NCBI RefSeq assembly: GCF_003634695.1
Contig: NZ_RBWV01000014.1
Location: forward strand, 1-64,000
DNA length: 64,000 nt
Origin: Motilibacter peucedani
GTDB lineage: Bacteria > Actinomycetota > Actinomycetes > Motilibacterales > Motilibacteraceae
Direction: 5' to 3'
The translations under genes were made by a program, and so were the position numbers. This document shows, one piece after another, positions 21,263-32,252 of the stretch; within the stretch, counting starts at the first letter, position 1, and each line of letters begins with the position of its first letter. A model generated the notes under the pieces. That model was not told where the DNA came from and did no database searches. It was given only the letters and a program-made list of their open reading frames with translations.

Positions 21263-21811
21263 GTGACCACCGACACGGCTCCCGCGCCGTCGCAGTTCCT
21301 CGACCTGCTGCGCGCGCAGGTGCGCAACGAGTTCACGGCGAGCCAGCAGTACGTCGCGATCGCCGTGTGGTTCGACGCGCACGACCTGCCGCAGCTGGCC
21401 GGGCACTACTACCGCCAGGCCGGCGAGGAGCGCGACCACGCGATGATGATGGTCCGCTACATGCTCGACCGGGCGCTCGACGTCGCGATCCCCGGCGTCG
21501 ACGACGTGGTCAACGACTTCTCCGCGCCGCGCGAGCCGATCGCCCTGGCCCTGCAGCAGGAGCGGCTGGTCACCGAGCAGATCGAGGGGCTGTTCAAGGC
21601 CGCGCGGGCCGAGGGCGACGTCATCGGCGAGCAGTTCGTGCTGTGGTTCCTGCGCGAGCAGGTCGAGGAGATCGCCTCGGCGTCCACGCTGCTCAGCATC
21701 GCCGAGCGCGCGGGCGACGACTGGTTCAAGATCGAGGACTTCCTCGCGCGCGAGATGGTCGGCGGGGGCACCGAGAGCGGCGCACCCCCGGTGGCGGGGG
21801 CGCTCGCCTGA
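21263..21811 (+). CDS. Ferritin
   Basis: Iron storage protein that oxidises Fe2+ at a diiron centre and stores the mineral in a 24-subunit shell. The 182-residue protein starts at a GTG with AGGCAGG nine bases before it; the ATG at 21254 overlaps that ribosome site and would add three residues. Ferroxidase residues are visible: Glu in RNEFTASQQY, the ExxH pair in GEERDHAMM, Glu in the QQERLVTEQIE helix, and Gln/Glu in LREQVEEIAS. The absence of a haem-binding Met pattern favours non-haem ferritin over bacterioferritin. It is divergent from the dehydrogenase, and a small gene follows 96 bases downstream. Confidence 0.93.
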   Translation: MTTDTAPAPSQFLDLLRAQVRNEFTASQQYVAIAVWFDAHDLPQLAGHYYRQAGEERDHAMMMVRYMLDRALDVAIPGVDDVVNDFSAPREPIALALQQERLVTEQIEGLFKAARAEGDVIGEQFVLWFLREQVEEIASASTLLSIAERAGDDWFKIEDFLAREMVGGGTESGAPPVAGALA

Positions 21812-21907
21812 CCCGCGGGGACGTTGACCTGCGAGTACGGTCGTGGGATGGAGGTGCGCGGCTGTCCGCGCGCCAGTCTTCCATCCGCACCGCCGGAGGA
21901 GCTCGCC

Positions 21908-22063
21908 ATGACCGCAGACTCGGACCCCGCCAGCGAGACCTCCACGGCGCCCGTGCGACCGGTCGTCACCCCGAAGGTGATGGCCGCCGACCTCGCTGCC
22001 GCAGCGCAGCGGCGCAGGGAAGCCGCTGAGGCCGGCGCCCCGCAGGCCGAGGGCGCTAGCTGA
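21908..22063 (+). CDS. Small uncharacterised protein, 51 residues
   Basis: No function recognised. The frame starts at an ATG preceded by an excellent GGAGGAG ribosome site, which is the main reason to believe it is real. The product has a Thr/Ser/Asp-rich start, then VVTPKVMAADLAAAAQRRREAAEAG, which should form a short amphipathic helix. It has no membrane segment or Cys. It follows ferritin by 96 bases in the same direction, and its last eight bases overlap the end of the convergent GDT1-like gene. Confidence 0.6.
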   Translation: MTADSDPASETSTAPVRPVVTPKVMAADLAAAAQRRREAAEAGAPQAEGAS

Positions 22064-22658
22064 CCACCTCGACGAGCGTCAGCACCGCCAGCGCGATGCA
22101 GACGACACCGCCCGCGCGGCGCACGGTGCTCAGGCGCAGACGGGTGAGCAGCGCCTTGCCCAGCAGCGCGCCGAGCCCCGAGACGACCAGCAGCGCCGCC
22201 CAGGAGCCGACGAACACCGAGACCGGGTCGCCGTAGCGCGCGGCCAGACCGGCGGTGAACAGCTGCGACAGGTCGCCCCACTCGGCGAGGAAGATCAGCA
22301 GGAAGCACGCGCCCACCGCACGCAGGCCGTGCGCGGCGGTGAAGGTGCGCTCGCGGAACTCAGCCTCCGCCTCGGCCTCCTCCTCGTCGGCGTGGGACGA
22401 GCCGCGGAGCAGGACGAGCGCCCCCACCGCGAAGAGCAGGGCCGCGGCCAGCGCGACGGGCTTCTCCGGCAGCTTCGCGAGCAGCCCGCCGGCGGTCACG
22501 GCGATGAGGCACTGGACGCCGAACGCGAGGCCGACCCCGATCCAGGTCAGCAGCGGGCGGTAGCGCGTCGAGAGCACCAGCGTCGCGACGAAGGTCTTGT
22601 CGGGCAGCTCGAGCAGGAGCAGGGGCAGGAAGCTGGTGACGACGACGGCGAGGTCCAT
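22056..22658 (-). CDS. TMEM165/GDT1 (UPF0016) family membrane protein
   Basis: Predicted divalent cation transporter, probably Mn2+ export or Ca2+/H+ exchange as for characterised GDT1/MneA proteins. The 200-residue protein has six hydrophobic segments in two repeats. Each repeat carries the family signature: ELPDKTF at about 17 and AEWGDLSQ at about 132, matching ExGD(K/R)(T/S) with variation. A charged Glu/Asp-rich cytosolic loop (about 90-105) lies between the halves. It follows gatB on the same strand, but a large palindrome separates them. Confidence 0.88.
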   Translation of the reverse strand: MDLAVVVTSFLPLLLLELPDKTFVATLVLSTRYRPLLTWIGVGLAFGVQCLIAVTAGGLLAKLPEKPVALAAALLFAVGALVLLRGSSHADEEEAEAEAEFRERTFTAAHGLRAVGACFLLIFLAEWGDLSQLFTAGLAARYGDPVSVFVGSWAALLVVSGLGALLGKALLTRLRLSTVRRAGGVVCIALAVLTLVEVVS

Positions 22659-22680
22659 CAGGCCCTCACCGCCCGCATCT

Positions 22681-22747
22681 CGCGATGATCATGAGGTTCT
22701 CAGGCGACACGCCGAGCGTGTCGCCTGACCTCCTCATGGTCATCGCG
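22681..22747. repeat. Large intergenic palindrome, copy 1, at the end of gatB
   Basis: Arms at 22681-22712 and 22716-22747 pair over 28 of 32 bases around a 3-base loop. The outer stem is CGCGATGATCATGAGG-like, there is a three-base internal loop, then TCAGGCGACACGC. The gatB stop codon lies inside the outer stem. A second copy with the same outer and inner stems lies at 58275-58343 in the opposite orientation. It should form a very stable hairpin in RNA and probably ends the gatCAB transcript. Confidence 0.85.
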
Positions 22748-24269
22748 ACTGGGCGATGCGCTCGAGCACGAGCTCGCGGACGCGGGCCGCGTCGGCCTGG
22801 CCCTTGGTCGCCTTCATGACGGCCCCGACCAGCGCACCGGCCGCCTGGACCTTGCCACCGCGTACCTTCTCGACGATGCCGGCGTTGGCGGCGATCGCCT
22901 CGTCGACGGCGGCCGTGAGGGCGCCGTCGTCGCTGACGATGCGCAGCCCCCGTGCCGCGACCACGTCGGCGGGCGAGCCCTCGCCGGCGAGGACGCCCTC
23001 GAAGACCTGTCGGGCCAGCTTGTCGTTGAGCGTGCCGGCGTCGACGAGTGCCTGGACCTCGGCGACCTGCTCGGGGGTGACGGCCAGGGCCTCGAGCTCG
23101 ACGCCCTCCTCGTTGGCCCGGCGCGAGAGCTCGGTGGTCCACCACTTGCGGGCAGCGGCGGGCGAGGCGCCGGCCGCGACCGTGCGCTCGATGACGCCGA
23201 GGGCGCCCGCGTTGAGCACGTCGCGGAACTCGAGCTCGCTGAACCCCCAGTCGGCCAGCAGCCGGGCGTTGCGGGCGGCGGGCGGCTCGGGCAGAGCGGA
23301 CTTCAGCGCCTCGACCGTCTCGCGCGGCGGGGCCACCGGCACGAGGTCGGGCTCGGGGAAGTAGCGGTAGTCCTCGGCCTGCTCCTTCGAGCGGCCCGAG
23401 GTCGTGACGCCGGTGTCCTCGTGCCAGTGCCGCGTCTCCTGCACCACGCGCCCGCCGGTGCTCAGGATGCCGGCGTGCCGCTCGATCTCGTAGCGGACGG
23501 CCCGCTCGATCGAGCGCAGCGAGTTGACGTTCTTGGTCTCGCTGCGGGTGCCGAGCGGCGAGTCGGGCGAGGGCCGCAGCGACACGTTGAGGTCGGCGCG
23601 CAGCGAGCCCTGCTCCATGCGTACGTCGCTGACCCCGAGCCCGCGCACCAGCTCGCGCAGGTGGGCGACGTAGGCGCGCGCGACCTGCGGTGCGAGCGCG
23701 CCGGTGCCCTCGATCGGCTTGGTGACGATCTCGATGAGCGGGATGCCGGCGCGGTTGTAGTCGACGAGCGAGTGGTCGGCGCCGTGGATGCGGCCGGTGG
23801 CGCCGCCGACGTGGAGCGACTTGCCGGTGTCCTCCTCCATGTGGGCGCGCTCGATCTGGATCTCGAACGTCTTGCCCTCGACCTCGACGAAGGTCGCGCC
23901 GTCGAAGGCGATCGGCTCGTCGTACTGCGAGGTCTGGAAGTTCTTCGGCATGTCGGGGTAGAAGTAGTTCTTGCGCGCGAAGCGGCACTCCTCGGCGATC
24001 GAGCAGCCCAGCGCGAGCCCGATGCGCATGGCCGACTCGACCGCGGTCTCGTTGAGCACCGGCAGCGCACCGGGCAGGCCGAGGCACACCGGGCAGACCT
24101 GGGTGTTGGGCGCGGCCCCGAACTCCGTCGGGCAGCCGCAGAACATCTTCGACTGCGTCGAGAGCTCGACGTGCACCTCGATGCCCATGACGACGTCGAA
24201 GGTCGACACGGCCTCGTCGTAGGGCACGAGCTCCTGCGGCGGCTCGACCGGACGCGCGTTGGCACTCAT
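22740..24269 (-). CDS. gatB: Asp-tRNA(Asn)/Glu-tRNA(Gln) amidotransferase subunit B
   Basis: tRNA-binding kinase subunit of GatCAB, which converts misacylated Glu-tRNA(Gln) and Asp-tRNA(Asn). The 509-residue protein begins (after 25 residues) with [19 protein letters not shown], the GatB signature, and has the [15 protein letters not shown] segment completing the zinc site near 70. The C-terminal helical YqeY-like tail ends in [15 protein letters not shown]. The ATG overlaps the gatA stop by four bases (ATGA). It is the last gene of a long minus-strand operon and its stop is inside a palindrome. Confidence 0.97.
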   Translation of the reverse strand: MSANARPVEPPQELVPYDEAVSTFDVVMGIEVHVELSTQSKMFCGCPTEFGAAPNTQVCPVCLGLPGALPVLNETAVESAMRIGLALGCSIAEECRFARKNYFYPDMPKNFQTSQYDEPIAFDGATFVEVEGKTFEIQIERAHMEEDTGKSLHVGGATGRIHGADHSLVDYNRAGIPLIEIVTKPIEGTGALAPQVARAYVAHLRELVRGLGVSDVRMEQGSLRADLNVSLRPSPDSPLGTRSETKNVNSLRSIERAVRYEIERHAGILSTGGRVVQETRHWHEDTGVTTSGRSKEQAEDYRYFPEPDLVPVAPPRETVEALKSALPEPPAARNARLLADWGFSELEFRDVLNAGALGVIERTVAAGASPAAARKWWTTELSRRANEEGVELEALAVTPEQVAEVQALVDAGTLNDKLARQVFEGVLAGEGSPADVVAARGLRIVSDDGALTAAVDEAIAANAGIVEKVRGGKVQAAGALVGAVMKATKGQADAARVRELVLERIAQSR

Positions 24270-25807
24270 GCCTTGTTCCCTTCCAGGACAGGGGCCTTGG
24301 CGAGAAGCGGCCCGCCCCAGCGCTGCTCGAGCGCGGCCTCGAGGGCGGCGCCGACGAGGTAGAGCCGGTCGTCGGCCATGGCCGGGGCCATGACCTGGAA
24401 GCCGACCGGGAGGCCGTCGTCGGAGAGCCCGCAGGGCACGGACATCGCAGCACCGCCGGCCAGGTTGGACGGGATGGTGCACAGGTCGTTGAGGTACATG
24501 GCCAGCGGGTCTTCGAGCTTCTCGCCCAGCCTGAACGCCGTGGTGGGTGTCGTCGGCGAGACGAGGACGTCGACCTCGGCGTAGGCGTTGGCGAAGTCCT
24601 GCGAGATCAGCGTGCGGACCTTCTGCGCCGAGCCGTAGTAGGCGTCGTAGTAGCCGCTCGAGAGCGCGTAGGTGCCGAGCATGATGCGCCGCTTGACCTC
24701 GGGCCCGAAGCCGGCCGCCCGCGTGAGCGCCATGACCTCCTCGGCGCTGTGCGTGCCGTCGTCGCCGACCCGCAGGCCGTAGCGCATCGCGTCGAACTTC
24801 GCGAGGTTGCTGGAGGCCTCAGATGGTGCGATGAGGTAGTAGGCGGCCAGCGCGTAGGTGAAGTGCGGGCACGACACCTCGACGACCGTGGCGCCCAGGC
24901 TGGTGAGGACCTCGACGGCCTCGGCGAAGCGGGCCTCGACACCGGGCTGGTAGCCCTCGCCGCTGAGCTCCTTGACCACGCCGACGCGCACGCCCTCGAG
25001 GTCGCCGGTGGCCCCGCGGCGGGCGGCCTCGACGACCGGCGGGACCGGCGCGTCGATGGAGGTCGAGTCGAGCGGGTCGTGGCCGCCGATGACCGAGTGG
25101 AGCAGAGCGGCGTCGAGCACCGTACGGGACACCGGCCCCGCCTGGTCCAGGGACGAGGAGAAGGCGACCAGGCCGTACCTCGACACACCACCGTAGGTCG
25201 GCTTCACGCCGACCGTGCCGGTGACCGCACCGGGCTGGCGGATCGAGCCGCCGGTGTCGGTGCCGATGGCGAGCGGCGCTTCGTACGCTGCGACCGCCGC
25301 AGCGCTGCCGCCGCCCGAGCCGCCCGGGATGCGCTCGAGGTCCCACGGGTTGTGCGTCGGGCCGTAGGCCGAGTGCTCGGTGGACGAGCCCATCGCGAAC
25401 TCGTCCATGTTGGTCTTGCCGAGGATGACGACGCCGGCGGCCTTGAGCCGCGCGGTGACGGTGGCGTCGTAGGGCGGGCGCCAGCCCTCGAGGATGCGCG
25501 AGCCGCAGGTCGTCGGGATCCCCTTCTGCGTCAGCACGTCCTTGAGCGCGAGGGGCACGCCGGCGAGCGGGCCGAGCTCGTCGCCGCGCGCGCGGGCGGC
25601 GTCGACGGCGCGGGCCGCCTCGAGCGCGCCCTCGGCGTCGACGTGGAGGAAGGCGTGGACGCGGTCGTCGACCGCGTCAATCCGGTCGAGGTGGGCCTGC
25701 GCGACCTCGACGGCGCTCACCGCGCCAGAGGCGACGGCCGCCGCGGTGCGGGCGGCGGTCAGGCGCAGCACCTCGTCGCCGGCTTCGGGGCTCAGCGGCT
25801 CGCTCAT
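24266..25807 (-). CDS. gatA: Asp-tRNA(Asn)/Glu-tRNA(Gln) amidotransferase subunit A
   Basis: Glutaminase subunit of GatCAB that releases ammonia for transamidation. It is an amidase-signature enzyme of 513 residues with the catalytic triad visible: Lys in [12 protein letters not shown] (about 90), the cis-Ser in [13 protein letters not shown] (about 168) and the nucleophile Ser in [12 protein letters not shown] (about 190). The ATG start overlaps gatC by four bases and its stop overlaps gatB, so gatC-gatA-gatB are translationally coupled. Confidence 0.97.
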   Translation of the reverse strand: MSEPLSPEAGDEVLRLTAARTAAAVASGAVSAVEVAQAHLDRIDAVDDRVHAFLHVDAEGALEAARAVDAARARGDELGPLAGVPLALKDVLTQKGIPTTCGSRILEGWRPPYDATVTARLKAAGVVILGKTNMDEFAMGSSTEHSAYGPTHNPWDLERIPGGSGGGSAAAVAAYEAPLAIGTDTGGSIRQPGAVTGTVGVKPTYGGVSRYGLVAFSSSLDQAGPVSRTVLDAALLHSVIGGHDPLDSTSIDAPVPPVVEAARRGATGDLEGVRVGVVKELSGEGYQPGVEARFAEAVEVLTSLGATVVEVSCPHFTYALAAYYLIAPSEASSNLAKFDAMRYGLRVGDDGTHSAEEVMALTRAAGFGPEVKRRIMLGTYALSSGYYDAYYGSAQKVRTLISQDFANAYAEVDVLVSPTTPTTAFRLGEKLEDPLAMYLNDLCTIPSNLAGGAAMSVPCGLSDDGLPVGFQVMAPAMADDRLYLVGAALEAALEQRWGGPLLAKAPVLEGNKA

Positions 25808-26103
25808 GCCTCCTCCCCCAGGATGCGGGGGACGCGGAAGCGCCCTTCCTCCTGCGCGGGCGCACCGGCGAGCGCCTCCTCGGCGGTGAGACCGGGACGG
25901 CTGACGTCCTCGCGGGTCACGTTGCGCAGCGGCAGCGGGTGCGAGGTGGGCGGCACGTCCGCGCCGGCGACCTCGCTGACCTGGGCGACCGCTCCGAGGA
26001 TGACCTCGAGCTGCTCGGCGTAGTGGGCGAGCTCGTCGTCGGGCAGTTGCAGGCGGGCGAGGCGGGCGAGGTGCGCGACCTCGTCCCGCGTGAGGGACGG
26101 CAT
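25804..26103 (-). CDS. gatC: Asp-tRNA(Asn)/Glu-tRNA(Gln) amidotransferase subunit C
   Basis: Small subunit that wraps around the GatA-GatB interface and stabilises the complex. I start it at the second ATG ([18 protein letters not shown]), which gives the usual 99 residues and has AGGATGG five bases upstream; the first ATG at 26112 would add three residues. The [13 protein letters not shown] helix at the start and the [12 protein letters not shown] segment near 65 are typical. It lies 21 bases after the YdeI-like gene on the same strand. Confidence 0.95.
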   Translation of the reverse strand: MPSLTRDEVAHLARLARLQLPDDELAHYAEQLEVILGAVAQVSEVAGADVPPTSHPLPLRNVTREDVSRPGLTAEEALAGAPAQEEGRFRVPRILGEEA

Positions 26104-26124
26104 GGCGTCCATCCTAGGGAACGG

Positions 26125-26694
26125 CTAGGAGCGGGCGCGCTCCCCACGGCCGGCGGCGGCCGCCACGTCGGCGACACGGGCTGCCCGCGTCTCGGCGCGC
26201 TTGGCCGTGACGAGCCAGGTCAGCATGAGGCGCCGGGCCGAGGGCGGGAAGCCGTCCCAGTGCTCCCGCGAGCCGGGGACCGCCGCGAAGGCGGCCTCGA
26301 GGTCGGGCGGCACGACCAGCGCCTCCACCTCGTCGAGCAGCGACCACGAGCCGTCCGCCTTGGCGGCGTCGACCACCCGCTGCCCCGCCTCGGTCATCCG
26401 GCCCTCGCGCAGGAGCAGCTCGACCCGGACCTTGTTCGTGCCGGCCCACCCGCTGCCGCGCTTGCGGGGGCAGAACCACTGCATGCTGCGCTCGTCGTCG
26501 AGCCCGCGACCCTGCCCGTCGATCCAGCCGAACGCGAGCGCCTCGGTGACGGCCTCGTCGTAGGTCAGCCCGCCACGGCCGGTGCTCGGTCTCCACATCA
26601 CGAGCCAGACACCGGTGGACCCGGCGGCGTGGGCAGCGAGCCAGCTGCGCCAGTCGGCGCGGTCGAGCGGGTGTACGCGAACGGCTGAGTCCAT
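26125..26694 (-). CDS. YdeI/OmpD-associated family protein
   Basis: A cytosolic protein of 189 residues from the YdeI family, whose biochemical role is not established (members have been linked to resistance to antimicrobial peptides). Recognisable motifs are GVWLVMWRPSTG, the FGWIDGQGRGLDDERSMQWF-type core near 60, PRKRGSGWAGTNK near 82, and the C-terminal SARRLMLTWLVTAKRAETR helix. It sits in the gap between the membrane protein downstream of ligA and gatC, all on one strand with 12- to 21-base spacing, so it is probably part of the ligA-gatCAB transcript. The start has no strong ribosome site. Confidence 0.8.
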   Translation of the reverse strand: MDSAVRVHPLDRADWRSWLAAHAAGSTGVWLVMWRPSTGRGGLTYDEAVTEALAFGWIDGQGRGLDDERSMQWFCPRKRGSGWAGTNKVRVELLLREGRMTEAGQRVVDAAKADGSWSLLDEVEALVVPPDLEAAFAAVPGSREHWDGFPPSARRLMLTWLVTAKRAETRAARVADVAAAAGRGERARS

Positions 26695-26707
26695 GACGCC
26701 CACGACG

Positions 26708-27324
26708 TCACGCCAGTGGCTGGGGACCCGCGGGCCCCGTGGACGTGGACGGTGGCCCGAGGTCCGCCGTGGGAGCGGCGGCGACCGCACGGGTGGCGTC
26801 GGCGACCTGGACGTCCCACAGCTCCTGGAGCTCGACCAGCAGCCGGGCGGCGGCCTGCTCCTTCGGCGTGACTGGGCTCGGGCGGTCCGGGACCGCGTGC
26901 GCCGCCGTCGTGGCCCTCGGCCTGGCCAGCAGGGCTTCGAGCACGGCGGTGATGATCCCGCGGTCCTCGGGCTGCAGGAGCTCGGAGGTCCCGAGCGCCC
27001 TGAGCGTCGCGAGCCCCACCGTCCACGTGTCGTCCGTGGCCGCCTGCTCAGCCGCCCAGCGCAGCATGCGCATGGTCTCCTCGCGACGGCGCCACCTGTC
27101 GAGCTCCAGGTCGCCGAGGCGGGCGTCGACGCGGGACAGGACCGAGTTGGCCAGCTCCTCCTGGCTGACGCGCACCGTCTCGCGGTCGGTGCGGCGGACC
27201 AGCACCGCGGCCAGCACCGCGCCCGACAGCGGGATGAGCGCGAGCAGCAGCGAGAGCCAGACCGGTGTGCCGCCGCCGTCGTGCGACGACGAGACCGGGA
27301 CGGGGACGAGCGTGGCGAAGCCCA

Positions 27325-27325
<1 letters not shown>
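26708..27325 (-). CDS. Single-pass membrane protein downstream of ligA
   Basis: No known function. The 205-residue protein has one clear membrane segment (about residues 19-43, VWLSLLLALIPLSGAVLAAVLV with the flanking Arg pair) near the N terminus, then a charged, helical cytosolic region with Leu heptads (about 50-110) and a Pro/Ala/Thr-rich tail. Its ATG overlaps the ligA stop by one base (TGATG), so it is translated together with ligA. I see no enzyme motif. Confidence 0.7.
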
Positions 27326-30448
<3,123 letters not shown>

Positions 30449-30567
30449 CCGCGCAGCCTAGAGCCGGACGCCGACCGGGTGCCCGCCGGAGCCGCACACA
30501 CGGGTACGCAGCGTGCCTCCTCATCGCGTACGGTGACCGTCACGCCCGACGCAGGGAGTGGAGCACG

Positions 30568-31866
30568 ATGGAGCACGAGACGGCGCAGCTGCTGCGCCTG
30601 CCCGGCTTCCGGCGCCTGCTCGGCGCCCGCGTGCTCGCCGCGCTCGCCAACGCTGCGGCCCCCGTGCTGCTGGCCTTCGCCGTCCTCGACATCCGCCACT
30701 CCGCCTACGCGCTGGGCGTCGTGCTGGCCGCCCGCTCGGTGCCGCAGGTGCTGCTCGTGCTCGCCGGCGGCGTCGTCGCCGACCGCGTCTCCCGGCACCG
30801 GGTCGCCGTCGCGGCCCTGGCGGTCGCGACGCTGACGCAGGCCGGCGTGGCCGCGCTGGTCCTCACCGGCACGGTGGAGGTCTGGCAGCTGGCCGCTCTG
30901 GAGGCGGTCAACGGAGCGGCGACCGCCTTCCTCATGCCCGCCACCGAGGCGCTCACCGGCACCTCGGTCGACGAGCGGCTCGTGCACCGGGCGGTGCCGC
31001 TCGTGCGGCTCGGCGTCACGACGGCCAGCGTCGGCGGCGCGGCCTTCGGCGGCCTGCTCCTCGCGACGACGGGAACCGGCTGGGGGTTCGCGCTCGACGC
31101 GGCGGCGTTCGGCGCGGCCGCGGTGCTCATGGCCCGCGCCCGCGGACGGTCGGTCGAGCCGGGGCGGGAGCCACGGCGTACCCGTCCTCTCGACGACCTC
31201 GTCGACGGCTTCCGCGAGTTCCGGCGGCGACGGTGGTTGCTCGTGGTCGTCGCGCAGTTCTTCGTCATCAACGCCGTGCTCGCCGGTGCCTGGAGCACGC
31301 TGGGGCCGGTGATCGCCGAGCGCCATCTCGGCCGCACGGGCTGGGGCTTCGTCAGCTCGTCGCTCGCGGTCGGCATGGTGCTCGGTGGTCTTCTGATGCT
31401 CAAGGTGCGGGTTACGCGCCTGCTCGCTGTCGGCGTCGCGGCCACGCTGCTCGTCGCCCCGTCCCTGCTCGTGCTCGGCGCGGCGCCGTCGCTGCCCGCG
31501 CTCGTCGTGGCGGTCGTCGTCGGCGGCGCCGCCATCGAGACGTTCGAGATCGCGTGGCAGACGTCGCTGACGCAGAACGTGCCGGAGGGGTCGCTGAGCC
31601 GGGTCATGGCGTTCGAGCAGTTCGGCACGTTCGCGGCGATCCCGGTGGGCCAGGTGCTCGCGGGTCCGGTCGCCTCGGCGCTCGGCACACGGTCTGCAGT
31701 GGTATGCGGTGGCCTGCTGGTCGTCGCGACGTCGCTGTGGGCGCTGTCGAGCCGCTCCGTACGAAGCCTCGAGAGGCGCGGCGACGGGCCGCACCTGCCG
31801 GCCCAGGCGCACGAGCAGACCGACGTGACCGCGAAGGAGGGCCATGCAGGCATACGCCCGCGGTGA
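30568..31866 (+). CDS. MFS transporter
   Basis: Predicted proton-driven exporter of the major facilitator superfamily, similar in layout to the enterobactin-exporter-like MFS group. The 432 residues contain about 12 hydrophobic segments with an Arg-rich cytosolic loop in the middle (about 190-215). The loop GGVVADRVSRHRVAV between helices 2 and 3 (near 69) is the MFS A-motif. Residues AIETFEIAWQTSLTQNVPEGSLSRVMA are typical of this subgroup. The ATG has GGGAG about 11 bases upstream. The VOC gene begins within its last 23 bases. Substrate is unknown. Confidence 0.85.
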   Translation: MEHETAQLLRLPGFRRLLGARVLAALANAAAPVLLAFAVLDIRHSAYALGVVLAARSVPQVLLVLAGGVVADRVSRHRVAVAALAVATLTQAGVAALVLTGTVEVWQLAALEAVNGAATAFLMPATEALTGTSVDERLVHRAVPLVRLGVTTASVGGAAFGGLLLATTGTGWGFALDAAAFGAAAVLMARARGRSVEPGREPRRTRPLDDLVDGFREFRRRRWLLVVVAQFFVINAVLAGAWSTLGPVIAERHLGRTGWGFVSSSLAVGMVLGGLLMLKVRVTRLLAVGVAATLLVAPSLLVLGAAPSLPALVVAVVVGGAAIETFEIAWQTSLTQNVPEGSLSRVMAFEQFGTFAAIPVGQVLAGPVASALGTRSAVVCGGLLVVATSLWALSSRSVRSLERRGDGPHLPAQAHEQTDVTAKEGHAGIRPR

Positions 31867-32239
31867 GCTCGCCGTCGTCATCGACTGCGCCGACCTCGAC
31901 CGCGCCGCGGCGTTCTGGACCGAGGTGCTGGGCTACCGGAGCTCCGGCTACCCCGGCTCGGCCTATCGCAGCCTGCTCGCCCCCGAGAGCACCGGCGTGG
32001 AGGTGCTGCTCCAGCGCGTGCCCGAGGGCAAGCTCGCCAAGAGCCGGGTGCACCTCGACCTGCGCACCCGCGACCTCGACAGCGAGTGCGAGCGGGTGAC
32101 CCGGGCCGGCGCCGTGCGCACGACGGAGCAGCCGATCTCCGAGGGTGGTTGGGTGTGGCACGTCTTCGCCGACCCTGACGGCAACGAGTTCTGCGTGCTC
32201 CAGCCGCCGACGGAGCACTGGTCAGAGGTGGACTCCTAG
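31844..32239 (+). CDS. VOC (glyoxalase/bleomycin resistance-like) family protein
   Basis: A small single-fold protein of 131 residues with the two beta-alpha-beta-beta-beta modules of the vicinal oxygen chelate family: VVIDCADLDRAAAFWTEVLGY at the N terminus and VWHVFADPDGNEFCVLQP at the C terminus. Family members are isomerases, dioxygenases or drug-binding proteins, and the substrate here is unknown. A strong AAGGAGG ribosome site lies inside the end of the MFS gene, which it overlaps by 23 bases, so both are translationally coupled. Co-occurrence with an exporter is consistent with detoxification or resistance, by inference. Confidence 0.82.
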   Translation: MQAYARGELAVVIDCADLDRAAAFWTEVLGYRSSGYPGSAYRSLLAPESTGVEVLLQRVPEGKLAKSRVHLDLRTRDLDSECERVTRAGAVRTTEQPISEGGWVWHVFADPDGNEFCVLQPPTEHWSEVDS

Positions 32240-32252
32240 GCGGTCATGCCGA

